From assembly GCA_050250575.1 (NCBI GenBank), contig JBFWOJ010000006.1, forward strand, positions 122,935-186,934: a stretch of DNA of 64,000 bases, in the 5' to 3' direction. Below the pieces are notes generated by a model. It was not told the DNA's origin. It did not search any database and worked only from the letters and a program-made list of their open reading frames with translations. Positions 16,167 through 24,928 of the stretch are shown here, in pieces. The position numbers and the translations under genes are program-made. The DNA comes from SHVO01 sp050250575 (GTDB lineage: Bacteria > Pseudomonadota > Alphaproteobacteria > Rhodospirillales > Rhodospirillaceae). Numbering within the stretch: position 1 is the first letter of the stretch; the number at the start of each line of letters is the position of its first letter.

Positions 16167-17621
16167 TCAGGGTTCGCGCATGCCTTCCTGCAGGCCGCGC
16201 GTGATGGGATTCAGGAAGAATCCCAATACGCTACGCGATCCGACCTTGATCTCGGCGGCCATCGTCATCCCCGGGATCAGGCGCGAACCTTCGGGCAAAC
16301 CCTCCAGCTCCGTCTTGGTCAATTCGACGAAACCTTTGTGAAAAGCGCCGGCGGCGTCGTTCGTCGCCTTCGGCACGACCTGGTTGGGCGCCGCCGCGAC
16401 TCCGCCGCCGATGTAGGATTCCTCGCTGATGGAAAGGAGCTTGCCTTCCAGCATGCCGTGCCGCTGGAAGGAGAAGCTGTCGACCTTGATGACGACGTGG
16501 TCGCCGGGCTTGGCATAACCGACGTCCTTCGAGTTCACCATGATCTCGCCGATCATCCGGCTGTTGGTGGGGATGAGAGAGATCAACGGCTCGCCCTCGC
16601 GCATGATGGAACCGACCGAACGCTTCGGAATATCGAGCACGATACCGTCATCGGGCGCCGTGACCGTGACCAGATCGTTCAGCAGACCGGCCTTCGATAT
16701 ACCCTCTCCCACCTGTTCCGCCGTGGTGCGGGCGCTGACGAGATCTTCAAGTATCTTCTGCCGCCAACCGTCGATGAACGCCTGGCGTTCGGCGCGCTTG
16801 GACTGGAGATCGTGCCGCAGCTCGGTGAGACGGTTCACGGCGTCGGTGTGAGCCTGTTCGATCTGCAGGCGCGCCGACTGCGCGCTCAGGTAGTTCAGGC
16901 GTGAGCCGACCTCTTTGGCGAACATCTGCGAGCGCATGGCTTCGATGTCCTTGGCGATGACCAGCTGCTTCGCATGGGCGTCGCGCTGGTCTTCGGTGGT
17001 CCGGATGTTGGCTTCCCGGCGCTGAATCTCTTCATCGAAGACCTTCAGCTGGGCGGCGTATTGGGATTGCCGCTGCGAATACAGCGTGAGCTGCAGCTGG
17101 TCTTCGGGCGTTACGTTGCCTGCCGCGACGAACGGCTGGTTATTGAGCTCGGCCTCGAGTCGGCGGACTTGCGCGACCAGCGTGCGCTGCTGCGCCGAGA
17201 GGGCGCCGAGGTCGGCCTGGGCGAAGGTCGGATCCAAGACGGCAAGGACCTGGCCCTTTTTCACTTCATCGCCCGGGCGGACTTTCACCTCGCGCAGGAT
17301 GGTGCGGTCCATCGGCTGAAGCACGATCGGCGGCGCTTCGGTCATGAGGCGGCCGGTCCCGACGACGACGATGTCGACCTTGATGATCGCCGCCAGGAAG
17401 ACCGTCAGCAGGAACATGCCCACCATGATGTAATGGAACGAGCGCATCGCCTTCGGCGGCAGCTCCTCGGCGATTTCATCGACCGGCTCCTGATAGGGGA
17501 TCGCTTCCGGCAGCACGGCGGGCGTTTCGATCAACAGTCCCGCCTGGTCGAGAGCGCGGCGGCGCAGCTCGCGCGCCCGGTCGGTCAAATTCTTGATAGG
17601 GGGGGCGAGCATTTTAAGCAT
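16167..17621 (-). CDS. HlyD-family type I secretion periplasmic adaptor
   Basis: About 484 residues from ATG 17621. A short cytoplasmic N-terminus is followed by one membrane helix (FHYIMVGMFLLTVFLAAIIKVDIVVVGTG), a biotinyl-lipoyl-like half motif (ILREVKVRPGDEVKKGQVLAVLDP), a long alpha-hairpin coiled coil (roughly residues 130-320 rich in Q/E/R/A), the second lipoyl half with VTAPDDGIVLDIPKRSVGSIMREGEPLISLIP, and the C-terminal LIPGMTMAAEIKVGSRSVLGFFLNPI. This is the membrane-fusion protein that links the ABC ATPase to TolC. The start overlaps the end of the ABC gene by 8 nt (a second ATG, 17612, begins 1 nt after that stop), indicating coupled translation. No TolC homologue is in the window, so the outer-membrane channel must be encoded elsewhere. 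Confidence 0.93.
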   Translation of the reverse strand: MLKMLAPPIKNLTDRARELRRRALDQAGLLIETPAVLPEAIPYQEPVDEIAEELPPKAMRSFHYIMVGMFLLTVFLAAIIKVDIVVVGTGRLMTEAPPIVLQPMDRTILREVKVRPGDEVKKGQVLAVLDPTFAQADLGALSAQQRTLVAQVRRLEAELNNQPFVAAGNVTPEDQLQLTLYSQRQSQYAAQLKVFDEEIQRREANIRTTEDQRDAHAKQLVIAKDIEAMRSQMFAKEVGSRLNYLSAQSARLQIEQAHTDAVNRLTELRHDLQSKRAERQAFIDGWRQKILEDLVSARTTAEQVGEGISKAGLLNDLVTVTAPDDGIVLDIPKRSVGSIMREGEPLISLIPTNSRMIGEIMVNSKDVGYAKPGDHVVIKVDSFSFQRHGMLEGKLLSISEESYIGGGVAAAPNQVVPKATNDAAGAFHKGFVELTKTELEGLPEGSRLIPGMTMAAEIKVGSRSVLGFFLNPITRGLQEGMREP

Positions 17622-19779
17622 CTTCAAGATGCCCCATCTGCTGGTCCCACAGGTGGCGGTAGATCTCGCACCGCTGCAGCAGCACCGCATGCGGCGCGTA
17701 GTCGACGACCGCGCCCTTGTCGAGAACCAGGATCGAATCGGCTTTCACCAGGGACGACAAGCGGTGCGAGACCACGATCAAAGTGCGGCCGCGGGCGATT
17801 TCGGCGAGGTTCTTCTGAACGATGGCCTCGCTTTCCGGGTCGAGGGCGCTGGTGGCTTCATCGAACAACAGGAGCCGCGGACGCATCATCAGAGCGCGCG
17901 CAATCGCGATACGCTGGCGCTGGCCCCCGGAGAAATTGGTTGCGCTTTCCTCGACCAGGCTCTCGTAGGACAGCGGGAGGCGCTCGATAAATTCGTCGGC
18001 GCCGGCGAGACGCGCGGCTTCCATCACCTCGTGCAGGGAAGCGTCCGGTTTACCGGCAGCGATATTCTCGCGGATGGTGCCGCGGAACAGCATGTTGTCC
18101 TGCAGGACCACGCCGATCGAGCGCCGCAGGTGGGTAAGGTCGATGTGCCGGATATCCGTCCCATTCAGGCGAATCAGGCCGTCCTGGGCCGTATGGATGC
18201 CCTGGATCAGGCGTGTGATGGTGGTCTTCCCCGACCCCGACCGGCCGACGATGCCGATGTACTGGCCCTCTTCGACCTTGAATGAAACGCGATCGAGCGC
18301 CGCCGTAACGGTGTTCGGATACTTGAACGTGACGTTGGACAGTTCCATCTCGCCGTTGATGAGCGGACGGATGCCGCGAAAGGTGGGGTCGCGCTCCTCC
18401 GGATGGTCCATGACCTTGCCGAGCATTTTCACCGACAACGCGGTCTGCTGATACTCGTTCACGAGCGAGACGATCTGCACCAGCGGGCCGGTGACGCGCC
18501 CGGAGAGCATATTGAAGGCGACGAGAGCGCCCATGCTCATATTGCCTTCGAACACTTGAAAGGCGCCGAGGCCGAGAATCGTCATCTGCATCAGTTTTTC
18601 GAGCGAGGTCGTGAACACGCCGGCGGCCGCGCCGAAGTAGCCGACGGCGGCGCGGCGGCGGACCGAAGCGACCACTTTGTTGTCCCACGAGCGCAGGCGC
18701 GGGGTTTCCAGCGCGAGCGACTTGACGGTGCGCATGCCGTGGATGGTCTCGACGAGATCGGCCTGTCTTGCGCCTTCGGCGGAGTAGAGCTCGCCGAGAT
18801 AGCGGCGATACATCGGAAGCAGAAGCGCGATGACGCCCGCCATGGCGGCGGTGAAGGCCAGCACGACAAACGTCAACGTGCCGGAGTAGAGGAAAAGGCC
18901 GACCAGCATGATCGGCATCGTGAAGGCGTCGAGCAGCGTCTGGAACAGGCGGCCCGTCAGGAAGGCGCGGATACCTTCGGTCTGCTGCATGTGGCGCAGG
19001 AGGACGCCGGCGGTCGTGCTTTCGAAGAAGTGCATCGGCAGGCGGAGCATGTGCGCAAACGTGCGCGAAGCTAGCTTTGCGTCGACCTTGTTGGTCGCAA
19101 AAACGGTCAGATATTGGCGAAGATACTGGAAGATGCTGTCGAAGATCAGCGTGACGACGAAGGCGACGACCACAGCCAGCAGCGTTTGATAGCTGTGATG
19201 CGGAATCACCTTGTCGATCATGATCTGGAACAGCACGGGCGTCGCGAGCGCGATCAAGCTGGTCATCACGGCGGCGACCGCGATGTCCCGGAAATACCGG
19301 CCCTGCTTGATGATCTCCGGTGCGAACCAGAGCAGGCCGAATTTCTGCGTCTCATCGACGAGCTTGTATTTTTTCTTGCAGAGGATGAGACGCCCGGTCC
19401 ATGTCTCTTCGAACGCCGCGCGCTTCTGCAACTTGACGCCGGTCGCTTCCGTAACGGGGTTGAGCACCGCGACCTGCTGGCCTCCGTCGCTGGTCGGCAA
19501 TGTGCTCGCGACGATGACCCAACCGCCGTCGGTCTGTTCCGCCATCACAGGATAGGCGCTGCCGAGCGCGAGCAGATCTTCCCAAACGCGCTTCTTGAGG
19601 ACCTTTGCGGAAATCCCGAGCTCGGTCATGATCCTGAGGACCGATCCGAGCGTGTCGGCGGGGTCGGCCTCGCCGAGCTTCTCGGGCGGAACCTGGACGC
19701 CATGATGGAGTGCCACGAGGAATAGGCATCTCAGCGCCGTCAGGTGCGGCGACATCTGGACGTCGGGAATGTGATTCAT
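17614..19779 (-). CDS. Type I secretion ABC transporter (HlyB-type, C39-like domain)
   Basis: About 721 residues. Residues ~1-135 form a C39 peptidase-like domain lacking the DCG catalytic motif, like the non-proteolytic CLD of HlyB that holds unfolded substrate. Residues ~160-440 are the six-helix ABC exporter membrane domain. The nucleotide-binding domain has Walker A GRSGSGKTT (~514-522), the signature NFSGGQRQR (~617), Walker B RLLLFDEATSAL (~637-648) and the H-loop SHRL (~674). This architecture exports large proteins with uncleaved C-terminal signals from cytoplasm to medium in one step. It is cotranscribed with the HlyD-like gene and followed by the giant repeat protein. ATG 19779 or GTG 19785 can be the start. 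Confidence 0.94.
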   Translation of the reverse strand: MNHIPDVQMSPHLTALRCLFLVALHHGVQVPPEKLGEADPADTLGSVLRIMTELGISAKVLKKRVWEDLLALGSAYPVMAEQTDGGWVIVASTLPTSDGGQQVAVLNPVTEATGVKLQKRAAFEETWTGRLILCKKKYKLVDETQKFGLLWFAPEIIKQGRYFRDIAVAAVMTSLIALATPVLFQIMIDKVIPHHSYQTLLAVVVAFVVTLIFDSIFQYLRQYLTVFATNKVDAKLASRTFAHMLRLPMHFFESTTAGVLLRHMQQTEGIRAFLTGRLFQTLLDAFTMPIMLVGLFLYSGTLTFVVLAFTAAMAGVIALLLPMYRRYLGELYSAEGARQADLVETIHGMRTVKSLALETPRLRSWDNKVVASVRRRAAVGYFGAAAGVFTTSLEKLMQMTILGLGAFQVFEGNMSMGALVAFNMLSGRVTGPLVQIVSLVNEYQQTALSVKMLGKVMDHPEERDPTFRGIRPLINGEMELSNVTFKYPNTVTAALDRVSFKVEEGQYIGIVGRSGSGKTTITRLIQGIHTAQDGLIRLNGTDIRHIDLTHLRRSIGVVLQDNMLFRGTIRENIAAGKPDASLHEVMEAARLAGADEFIERLPLSYESLVEESATNFSGGQRQRIAIARALMMRPRLLLFDEATSALDPESEAIVQKNLAEIARGRTLIVVSHRLSSLVKADSILVLDKGAVVDYAPHAVLLQRCEIYRHLWDQQMGHLEDA

Positions 19780-19940
19780 GCCCACGTTTATGGTTGGTAA
19801 AAGTTAAGAACCTGCGAAACCCGCAATCCCCGCCTGGGACGCCGGCCTTATACCAAGGGGCCCCTGCACGCGGAAAGCAGCAGCCCCGGCGCTGTTGAAA
19901 GCACTCAGTATTTCCAGCGTTAAGCGGCTGTTAACGAAGA

Positions 19941-21590
19941 TTACTCGAGGCCGAGTGCGCTCCTGAGTCGCGCAGCGGTCGTTCTTAACGTCGGGCCCCA
20001 ATCCTGAGCCTCGGTGTGCGACTGCCGAATGATGCGCGCGCTGTCGTACCAGAGGGTGCGCTTGCCCTCGTGGCCCCAATACCAAAACTTGCCGAGCTTT
20101 GCGGGCAAGAGCACCCACACCGGAACCCCGACGGCGCCGGCAATATGAGCGGTGGTATTCGAGACGGTGATCACAAGGTCGCAGGCACCGATCAGGGACG
20201 CGAGGCCGTCGATATCCTCGGTGAGGTCGAGACCGTTCAGGTGCTCGAGGTTGAGGCCGGTCTGCTTGGCGAATTCGGCGCGCTCCTGACGGGTGTCGCC
20301 ATACTGAAGGTCGACAAAGCGAATACCTGGTGTCGAGAGGATCTCTTTCCACTGGATGAGGTCGATCGTCTTGTTACTGCCGATCGTCCGGTTCTTGCTT
20401 ACCCAGGAGATGCCGACGAGACGCTCGCCGGGCTTAACGTTCATGGCCTGGCGCATCATCGCGACTTTGGCCGGCTTCAGCTTGAGGTAGTGGGGGCGGC
20501 CCTGTGGGAACTGCTTTGCGTCCTTGCGCAGGAACCGGCCGAGGCTGGCGGATGGGCTTTGCACGACGATGTCGTCGGTTTGAGTTGCCGGAAGGGGCGG
20601 AGCAAGGCCCTTGCGCGGCACGACGGTCATCTGAGGGTAGGTTCGCTCGAGCAATTTCACGAGCCGGTAATCGCATTCCCACACGACCTTGCAGCCGCGC
20701 TTCAGGAGGTCTTCAGCCATGCTCATGTGCAAGACCTCGTCGCCGAGGCCTTGTTCGCTCCACACAAGCATCGTCTTGCCGGTCAGGTCCTCGCCGCACC
20801 AGCGCGGGCGCTTGGACCGCTGCACGAGTTTGTCGGCCACCCACCGCCACTCGTATTCTTCCCAGGCCGAGCCCCACTCCTGCATCAACAGGAGGACAAG
20901 GCCCAGGTTCTTCCGCACGGAAGGATGATCGATCCTGTAAGACAGCGCGCGCCGCAGCGATTGGATCGCTTCGTCGAAACGCGCGAGACCCCACAGCGCC
21001 ATCCCCATATTGCTGTGGGCGTCGACGTAATCGGGTTCCTGTTCGATCGACTTCTGAAGCATGGCCAGGGCTTCGTCAAAGCGGCCGAGTTTCGTGAGGG
21101 AATCGCCCCAGTTGTTGATCGCCTTGGGATTGATCGGCTGGATTTGAACCGCCTTCTCGAACGCGGCAAGCGCCTCTTCGTGCCGCTCGAGCGCGTTCAA
21201 CTCGACACCGAGATTGTTGTAGGCCATGGGCCGGGTCGGATCGAGCTTGATCGCCTTGCGGTGAATCTCGACGGCCTCCTCGGTTTTGCCCTGCTCGTAC
21301 TGACAGACACCGAAGTTATTGAGCAGCATGGCGTCGTTCGGATTCATCTCCATCGCCTTGCGATAGTACTGCTCCGCCAGGGGCAGGTTCTTCGCCGTCT
21401 GCGCCTGAAGGCCCAAGTTGAACGTATCGATGAATTCCTGAATCTTGGGCGGAAACTTCCCCGCCTCGGCGCGGCGATCGGCGCGGTTCTTTCCGCTTTC
21501 TTCCTTCGTCGGCGGTACATGAATGGCCGTCGCCGTCTTGCCCGCAGCAGGCGTGAATTTCTTGGGCGGCTGTGTCTTGAGTGCGCTCAT
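19941..21590 (-). CDS. TPR protein with GT9-like glycosyltransferase domain
   Basis: About 549 residues from ATG 21590 (AGG 9 nt upstream), 10 nt after the stop of the UXS-like gene. The N-terminal ~55 residues are Pro/Lys/Thr-rich. Residues ~60-270 contain about six TPRs (e.g. LNNFGVCQYEQGKTEEAVEI, YNNLGVELNALERHEEALAA). The C-terminal ~270 residues look like a GT-B glycosyltransferase of the ADP-heptose-transferase/GT9 type often fused to TPRs: MLVWSEQGLGDEVLHMSM, GISWVSKNRTIGSNKTIDL, then SLIGACDLVITVSNTTAHIAGAVGVPVWVLLP, the usual nucleotide-sugar site. TPR fusions often recognise protein acceptors. With the GT41 enzyme downstream, this gives the locus two candidate protein glycosyltransferases. 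Donor and acceptor are unproven. Confidence 0.87.
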   Translation of the reverse strand: MSALKTQPPKKFTPAAGKTATAIHVPPTKEESGKNRADRRAEAGKFPPKIQEFIDTFNLGLQAQTAKNLPLAEQYYRKAMEMNPNDAMLLNNFGVCQYEQGKTEEAVEIHRKAIKLDPTRPMAYNNLGVELNALERHEEALAAFEKAVQIQPINPKAINNWGDSLTKLGRFDEALAMLQKSIEQEPDYVDAHSNMGMALWGLARFDEAIQSLRRALSYRIDHPSVRKNLGLVLLLMQEWGSAWEEYEWRWVADKLVQRSKRPRWCGEDLTGKTMLVWSEQGLGDEVLHMSMAEDLLKRGCKVVWECDYRLVKLLERTYPQMTVVPRKGLAPPLPATQTDDIVVQSPSASLGRFLRKDAKQFPQGRPHYLKLKPAKVAMMRQAMNVKPGERLVGISWVSKNRTIGSNKTIDLIQWKEILSTPGIRFVDLQYGDTRQERAEFAKQTGLNLEHLNGLDLTEDIDGLASLIGACDLVITVSNTTAHIAGAVGVPVWVLLPAKLGKFWYWGHEGKRTLWYDSARIIRQSHTEAQDWGPTLRTTAARLRSALGLE

Positions 21591-21600
21591 GGTTTCGAAC

Positions 21601-22539
21601 CTAGGAGGCAAGGGCGGATCTGAAATAAGCGATGGTCTGCAAAAGGCCATCTTCGAGCGGCACTTTAGGCTCCCACCTTAGAGCGCTTCGCGCGAACGAG
21701 ATGTCCGGCTTGCGCCGGACCGGATCGTCTTGCGGCAAAGGCTTGTAGACGATCGTGGACTTCGACTTCGCCAGGCTGATGATCTTCTCGGCGAGTTCGA
21801 GGATGGTGGATTCCACGGGATTGCCGAGATTCATCGGGCCGGTGAGGTCGTCGCCGGTGTCCATCAAGCGGACAAAGGCCTCGACAAGGTCGCTGACGAA
21901 ACAGAACGAGCGGGTCTGGTCGCCTTTGCCGTAGATGGTGATCGGCTCGCCCTTGATGGCCTGAACGATGAAATTGGAGACGACACGTCCGTCGTTGGCG
22001 AGCATGCGCGGGCCATAGGTGTTGAAGATGCGCGCCACCTTTATGCGCAGCCGATGCTGGCGGAAATAGTCGAAAAACAAGGTCTCGGCGCAGCGTTTGC
22101 CTTCGTCGTAGCAGGCGCGGATGCCGATCGGATTGACGTTGCCCCAGTAACTCTCGACCTGCGGATGGATGGCCGGATCGCCGTAGACCTCGCTGGTGGA
22201 GGCCTGAAAGATTTTCGCTTTCGTCCGCTTGGCGAGGCCCAGCATGTTGATGGCGCCGTGCACACTGGTCTTGGTGGTCTGGACGGGATCGAACTGGTAG
22301 TGCACCGGCGAGGCCGGGCAGGCGAGATTGTAGATCTCGTCCGTCTCGACATAGAGCGGGAAGGTCACGTCGTGGCGGACGAGTTCGAAATACGGGCTCG
22401 AAAGCAGCGGCACGATGTTCTGACGGCGGCCGGTGAAAAAATTGTCGACGCAGAGCACTTCGTGCCCAAGGTCAATCAGCTTCTCGCACAAATGGGAGCC
22501 GATGAATCCAGCGCCCCCGGTCACGATAATGCGTTTCAC
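21601..22539 (-). CDS. uxs: UDP-glucuronate decarboxylase (UDP-xylose synthase)-like SDR
   Basis: A 312-residue extended short-chain dehydrogenase. The NAD motif GGAGFIGSH is at residues 8-16, VDNFFTGRRQN at 31-41, and the catalytic YDEGK is at 144-148, with STSEVYGDP at ~114-122. The stretch YNLACPASPVHYQFDPVQT and GNVNPIGIRACYDEGKRCAET is characteristic of UXS rather than generic epimerases; these enzymes oxidise UDP-glucuronate, decarboxylate it and re-reduce it to UDP-xylose. It appears to be the first gene of the secretion/glycosylation run, suggesting a dedicated pentose donor. No UDP-glucose dehydrogenase is visible nearby, so UDP-glucuronate must come from elsewhere. Confidence 0.9.
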   Translation of the reverse strand: MKRIIVTGGAGFIGSHLCEKLIDLGHEVLCVDNFFTGRRQNIVPLLSSPYFELVRHDVTFPLYVETDEIYNLACPASPVHYQFDPVQTTKTSVHGAINMLGLAKRTKAKIFQASTSEVYGDPAIHPQVESYWGNVNPIGIRACYDEGKRCAETLFFDYFRQHRLRIKVARIFNTYGPRMLANDGRVVSNFIVQAIKGEPITIYGKGDQTRSFCFVSDLVEAFVRLMDTGDDLTGPMNLGNPVESTILELAEKIISLAKSKSTIVYKPLPQDDPVRRKPDISFARSALRWEPKVPLEDGLLQTIAYFRSALAS

Positions 22540-22650
22540 GACGTCCTCGGCTCATACGAACGAACAGGGCAATCGTGAAAGTGCCACGGCCCCGATTGGA
22601 AAGTATTTCTAACTGCTTGCCAAATCGTTACCCGCCGGTAGCGGCGGCGG

Positions 22651-24060
22651 CTAATTGGCGGCAAAGATCTTCCCGGGATTCATGAGGTTATGCGGATCGA
22701 GCGCGCGTTTGACCGCGTGCATGACCTCGACCGCTCCCGGGCCGTGTTCGGCCGCCAGGAATTTCGTTTTCCCAAGGCCGACGCCGTGTTCCCCCGTGCA
22801 AGTGCCGCCGGCGGCCAAGGTCCGCTCTACCATACGGTCGCTCAGGGCCTCCACCCGCGGCAGGCAGGATGGATCTTTCGGGTCCACGGCGACCGCCAGA
22901 TGGAAATTGCCGTCGCCCACGTGTCCGACGATCGGGGCGAGCAATCCTTCACGGTCGATATCGGCTTTGGTCGCGACGATGACGTCGGTCAAATGCGAGA
23001 TGGGCACACAGACGTCGGTAATGAAGAGGTCCCAGCCCGGCCGCGCGGACTTGACGGACCACACGACATCATGGCGCGCCTGCCAGAGCCTGGCGCGGTC
23101 CTCGGTCTGCGCCGTCCAGAAGAAATTGCCGCCGCCGTTGTCGGTGGCGATGGATTGCACGAGTTCCGCCTGTTCCTGCACACCGGCGTTCGTGCCGTGG
23201 AACTCCATGAACAGCGTGTCTTTCTCCGGGTAGGTCAACTTCGAATAGGCGTTGACGCATTTCATCTGCACGTCGTCGAGGAGCTCGATCCGCGCAATGG
23301 GGATGCCGGATTGAATGGTCGCGATCACCGTGTTCACGGCGCCCGCCAGCGTGTCGAAGGAACACACCGCGGCGGCGATTTTCTCGGGAATGCCGTGGAG
23401 GCGTACGGTGGCCTCCGTGATCACGCCCAGCGTTCCCTCCGAACCTACGAACAGGCGCGTCAGGTCATAACCCGCCGACGACTTCCGGGCGCGCCCGCCC
23501 GTGCGAATCACGTCTCCGTTGGCGGTCACCACCTGGAGCGCGAGGACGTTCTCGCGCATGGTGCCGTAGCGCACGGCGTTGGTGCCCGAGGCGCGGGTCG
23601 CCGCCATACCGCCCAATGACGCGTCGGCGCCCGGATCGATGGGAAAGAAGAGTCCGGTATCGTGAATATGCGTATTCAACGCTTTGCGCGTGACACCCGG
23701 TTCAACGACCGCATCCATGTCCTCGGTGTTGACCTTGAGGACCCTGTCCATCTGGGTGACGTCGAGACTGATGCCGCCCTCGGCCGCCATGACATGGCCC
23801 TCAAGCGAAGTCCCGGTGCCGTAAGGTATGATCGGCACGCCGTTGGCTGCGCAGGTCTTGACGACGCGCACGACGTCGTCGAGCGAGCGCGCGAAGGCGA
23901 CGGCATCGGGCGGCGCGGGCTTGTGATACGAAAGATCGCTGCCGTGGCGTTCGAGAATGGAGGGTGACGTCGACAGACGGTCGCCCAGGAACTCTCTCAG
24001 CGTGGAGATGGTATCTGGAATTTTTCCCCGCGATTTCCGGGCGACCGCCGAGATTGCCAT
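22651..24060 (-). CDS. FAD-linked D-lactate/glycolate-type dehydrogenase
   Basis: A 469-residue flavoprotein of the D-lactate dehydrogenase (cytochrome)/GlcD family. The FAD-binding PCMH domain includes VPIIPYGTGTSLEGHV, FFPIDPGADASLGGMAATRASGTNAVRYGTMRENVL and SSAGYDLTRLFVGSEGTLGVITEATVRL. The C-terminal half has VGHVGDGNFHLAV and the terminal GTCTGEHGVGLGKTKFL ... ALDPHNLMNPGKIF. It oxidises a 2-hydroxy acid and passes electrons to cytochrome c or quinone. Full length. It lies 111 bp upstream of the uxs-like gene on the same strand, but the gap and function suggest a separate unit. Its exact hydroxy acid cannot be told by eye. Confidence 0.9.
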   Translation of the reverse strand: MAISAVARKSRGKIPDTISTLREFLGDRLSTSPSILERHGSDLSYHKPAPPDAVAFARSLDDVVRVVKTCAANGVPIIPYGTGTSLEGHVMAAEGGISLDVTQMDRVLKVNTEDMDAVVEPGVTRKALNTHIHDTGLFFPIDPGADASLGGMAATRASGTNAVRYGTMRENVLALQVVTANGDVIRTGGRARKSSAGYDLTRLFVGSEGTLGVITEATVRLHGIPEKIAAAVCSFDTLAGAVNTVIATIQSGIPIARIELLDDVQMKCVNAYSKLTYPEKDTLFMEFHGTNAGVQEQAELVQSIATDNGGGNFFWTAQTEDRARLWQARHDVVWSVKSARPGWDLFITDVCVPISHLTDVIVATKADIDREGLLAPIVGHVGDGNFHLAVAVDPKDPSCLPRVEALSDRMVERTLAAGGTCTGEHGVGLGKTKFLAAEHGPGAVEVMHAVKRALDPHNLMNPGKIFAAN

Positions 24061-24160
24061 GGCGCGAACTCCTGTCCTTTTCGAGCGTATCGCACCTTGA
24101 CACAGCCGGTCAAAAATTGGTGGTTAGACGCCGGATTCCGTAGCGGACATTGGCCCCATT

Positions 24161-24928
24161 TTGACGCGTCTTTCCAGCCTAAAAGGCACGCTCGCCGCGA
24201 CGTTCGGCAACGCCGCCGACGCCTACCACTCCGCCGCCGACGTGCAGCGCGAGGTTGCTTCGCGTCTTGCGCGCCGGATTTCCGAACTCGTGCTGGCGCC
24301 TAAGCCGCGTGTGCTGGAGATCGGCTGCGGGACCGGATTCCTGACTCAGGCCCTCGCCGCCGACCTGCCCGACGCGACCTGGATCCTTTCCGATCTCTCC
24401 GAGAGGATGGTCCGGCGTGCCCGCCTCAATCTTGGACGCGAGATCGGCTTCGCCGTCATGGACGGCGAGCTGCCGGCGCTTCCCAAGGAAAGTTGCGACC
24501 TGATTTGTGCAAATCTTGTGTTCCAATGGTTCGAGAATTTCCCGGAATCGATTCGCGCCCTTATCGACCTCCTCACACCCGGCGGAGCCCTGACCTTCAG
24601 CACCCTCACTGCGGAGAGTTTTCCGGAGTGGCGGGCGGCGCATCAGGAAATCGGCACGCGTTCGGCGATGCGCAGCTACCCGACGGTGAAGGACATCGCA
24701 CGGATGATTCCCAAAGGAATGGGAGTGTGGCTTGCCAGCGAGGCCATCGGCCGCGACTATCGCAACGCCCACGCCTTCCTCAGCCACTGGAAGGAAATCG
24801 GCACACACGTGCCCGATTCCAGCCGCCCGCCGTTGACGCCGGGCGCGATGCGCAAACTTCTGCGCCGCTTCGAAAGCGGCATCACGGTGACCTATCACGT
24901 CGCCTACGCGACAATCATAAAGAACTGA
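24161..24928 (+). CDS. bioC: Malonyl-ACP O-methyltransferase BioC
   Basis: A 255-residue class I methyltransferase. The N-terminal AATFGNAADAYHSAADVQREVASRL is a BioC hallmark, followed by SAM motif I VLEIGCGTGFLTQAL (~50-64), LSDLSERMVRRAR, and the BioC-type LIWSN-equivalent LICANLVFQWFENF. It methylates malonyl-ACP to start pimelate assembly for biotin. Position beside bioA/bioB/bioF/bioD supports this. The start is TTG 24161 with no obvious ribosome site, so the mRNA may be leaderless or the start slightly different. Its 3' end overlaps the convergent bioA gene by 14 bp. Confidence 0.88.
   Translation: MTRLSSLKGTLAATFGNAADAYHSAADVQREVASRLARRISELVLAPKPRVLEIGCGTGFLTQALAADLPDATWILSDLSERMVRRARLNLGREIGFAVMDGELPALPKESCDLICANLVFQWFENFPESIRALIDLLTPGGALTFSTLTAESFPEWRAAHQEIGTRSAMRSYPTVKDIARMIPKGMGVWLASEAIGRDYRNAHAFLSHWKEIGTHVPDSSRPPLTPGAMRKLLRRFESGITVTYHVAYATIIKN

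Noticed and set aside
22560..22640. Sigma-54 promoter upstream of the uxs-like gene
   Set aside because: TGGCAC and TTGC occur on the minus strand, but GG and GC are separated by 13 nt instead of the required 10.
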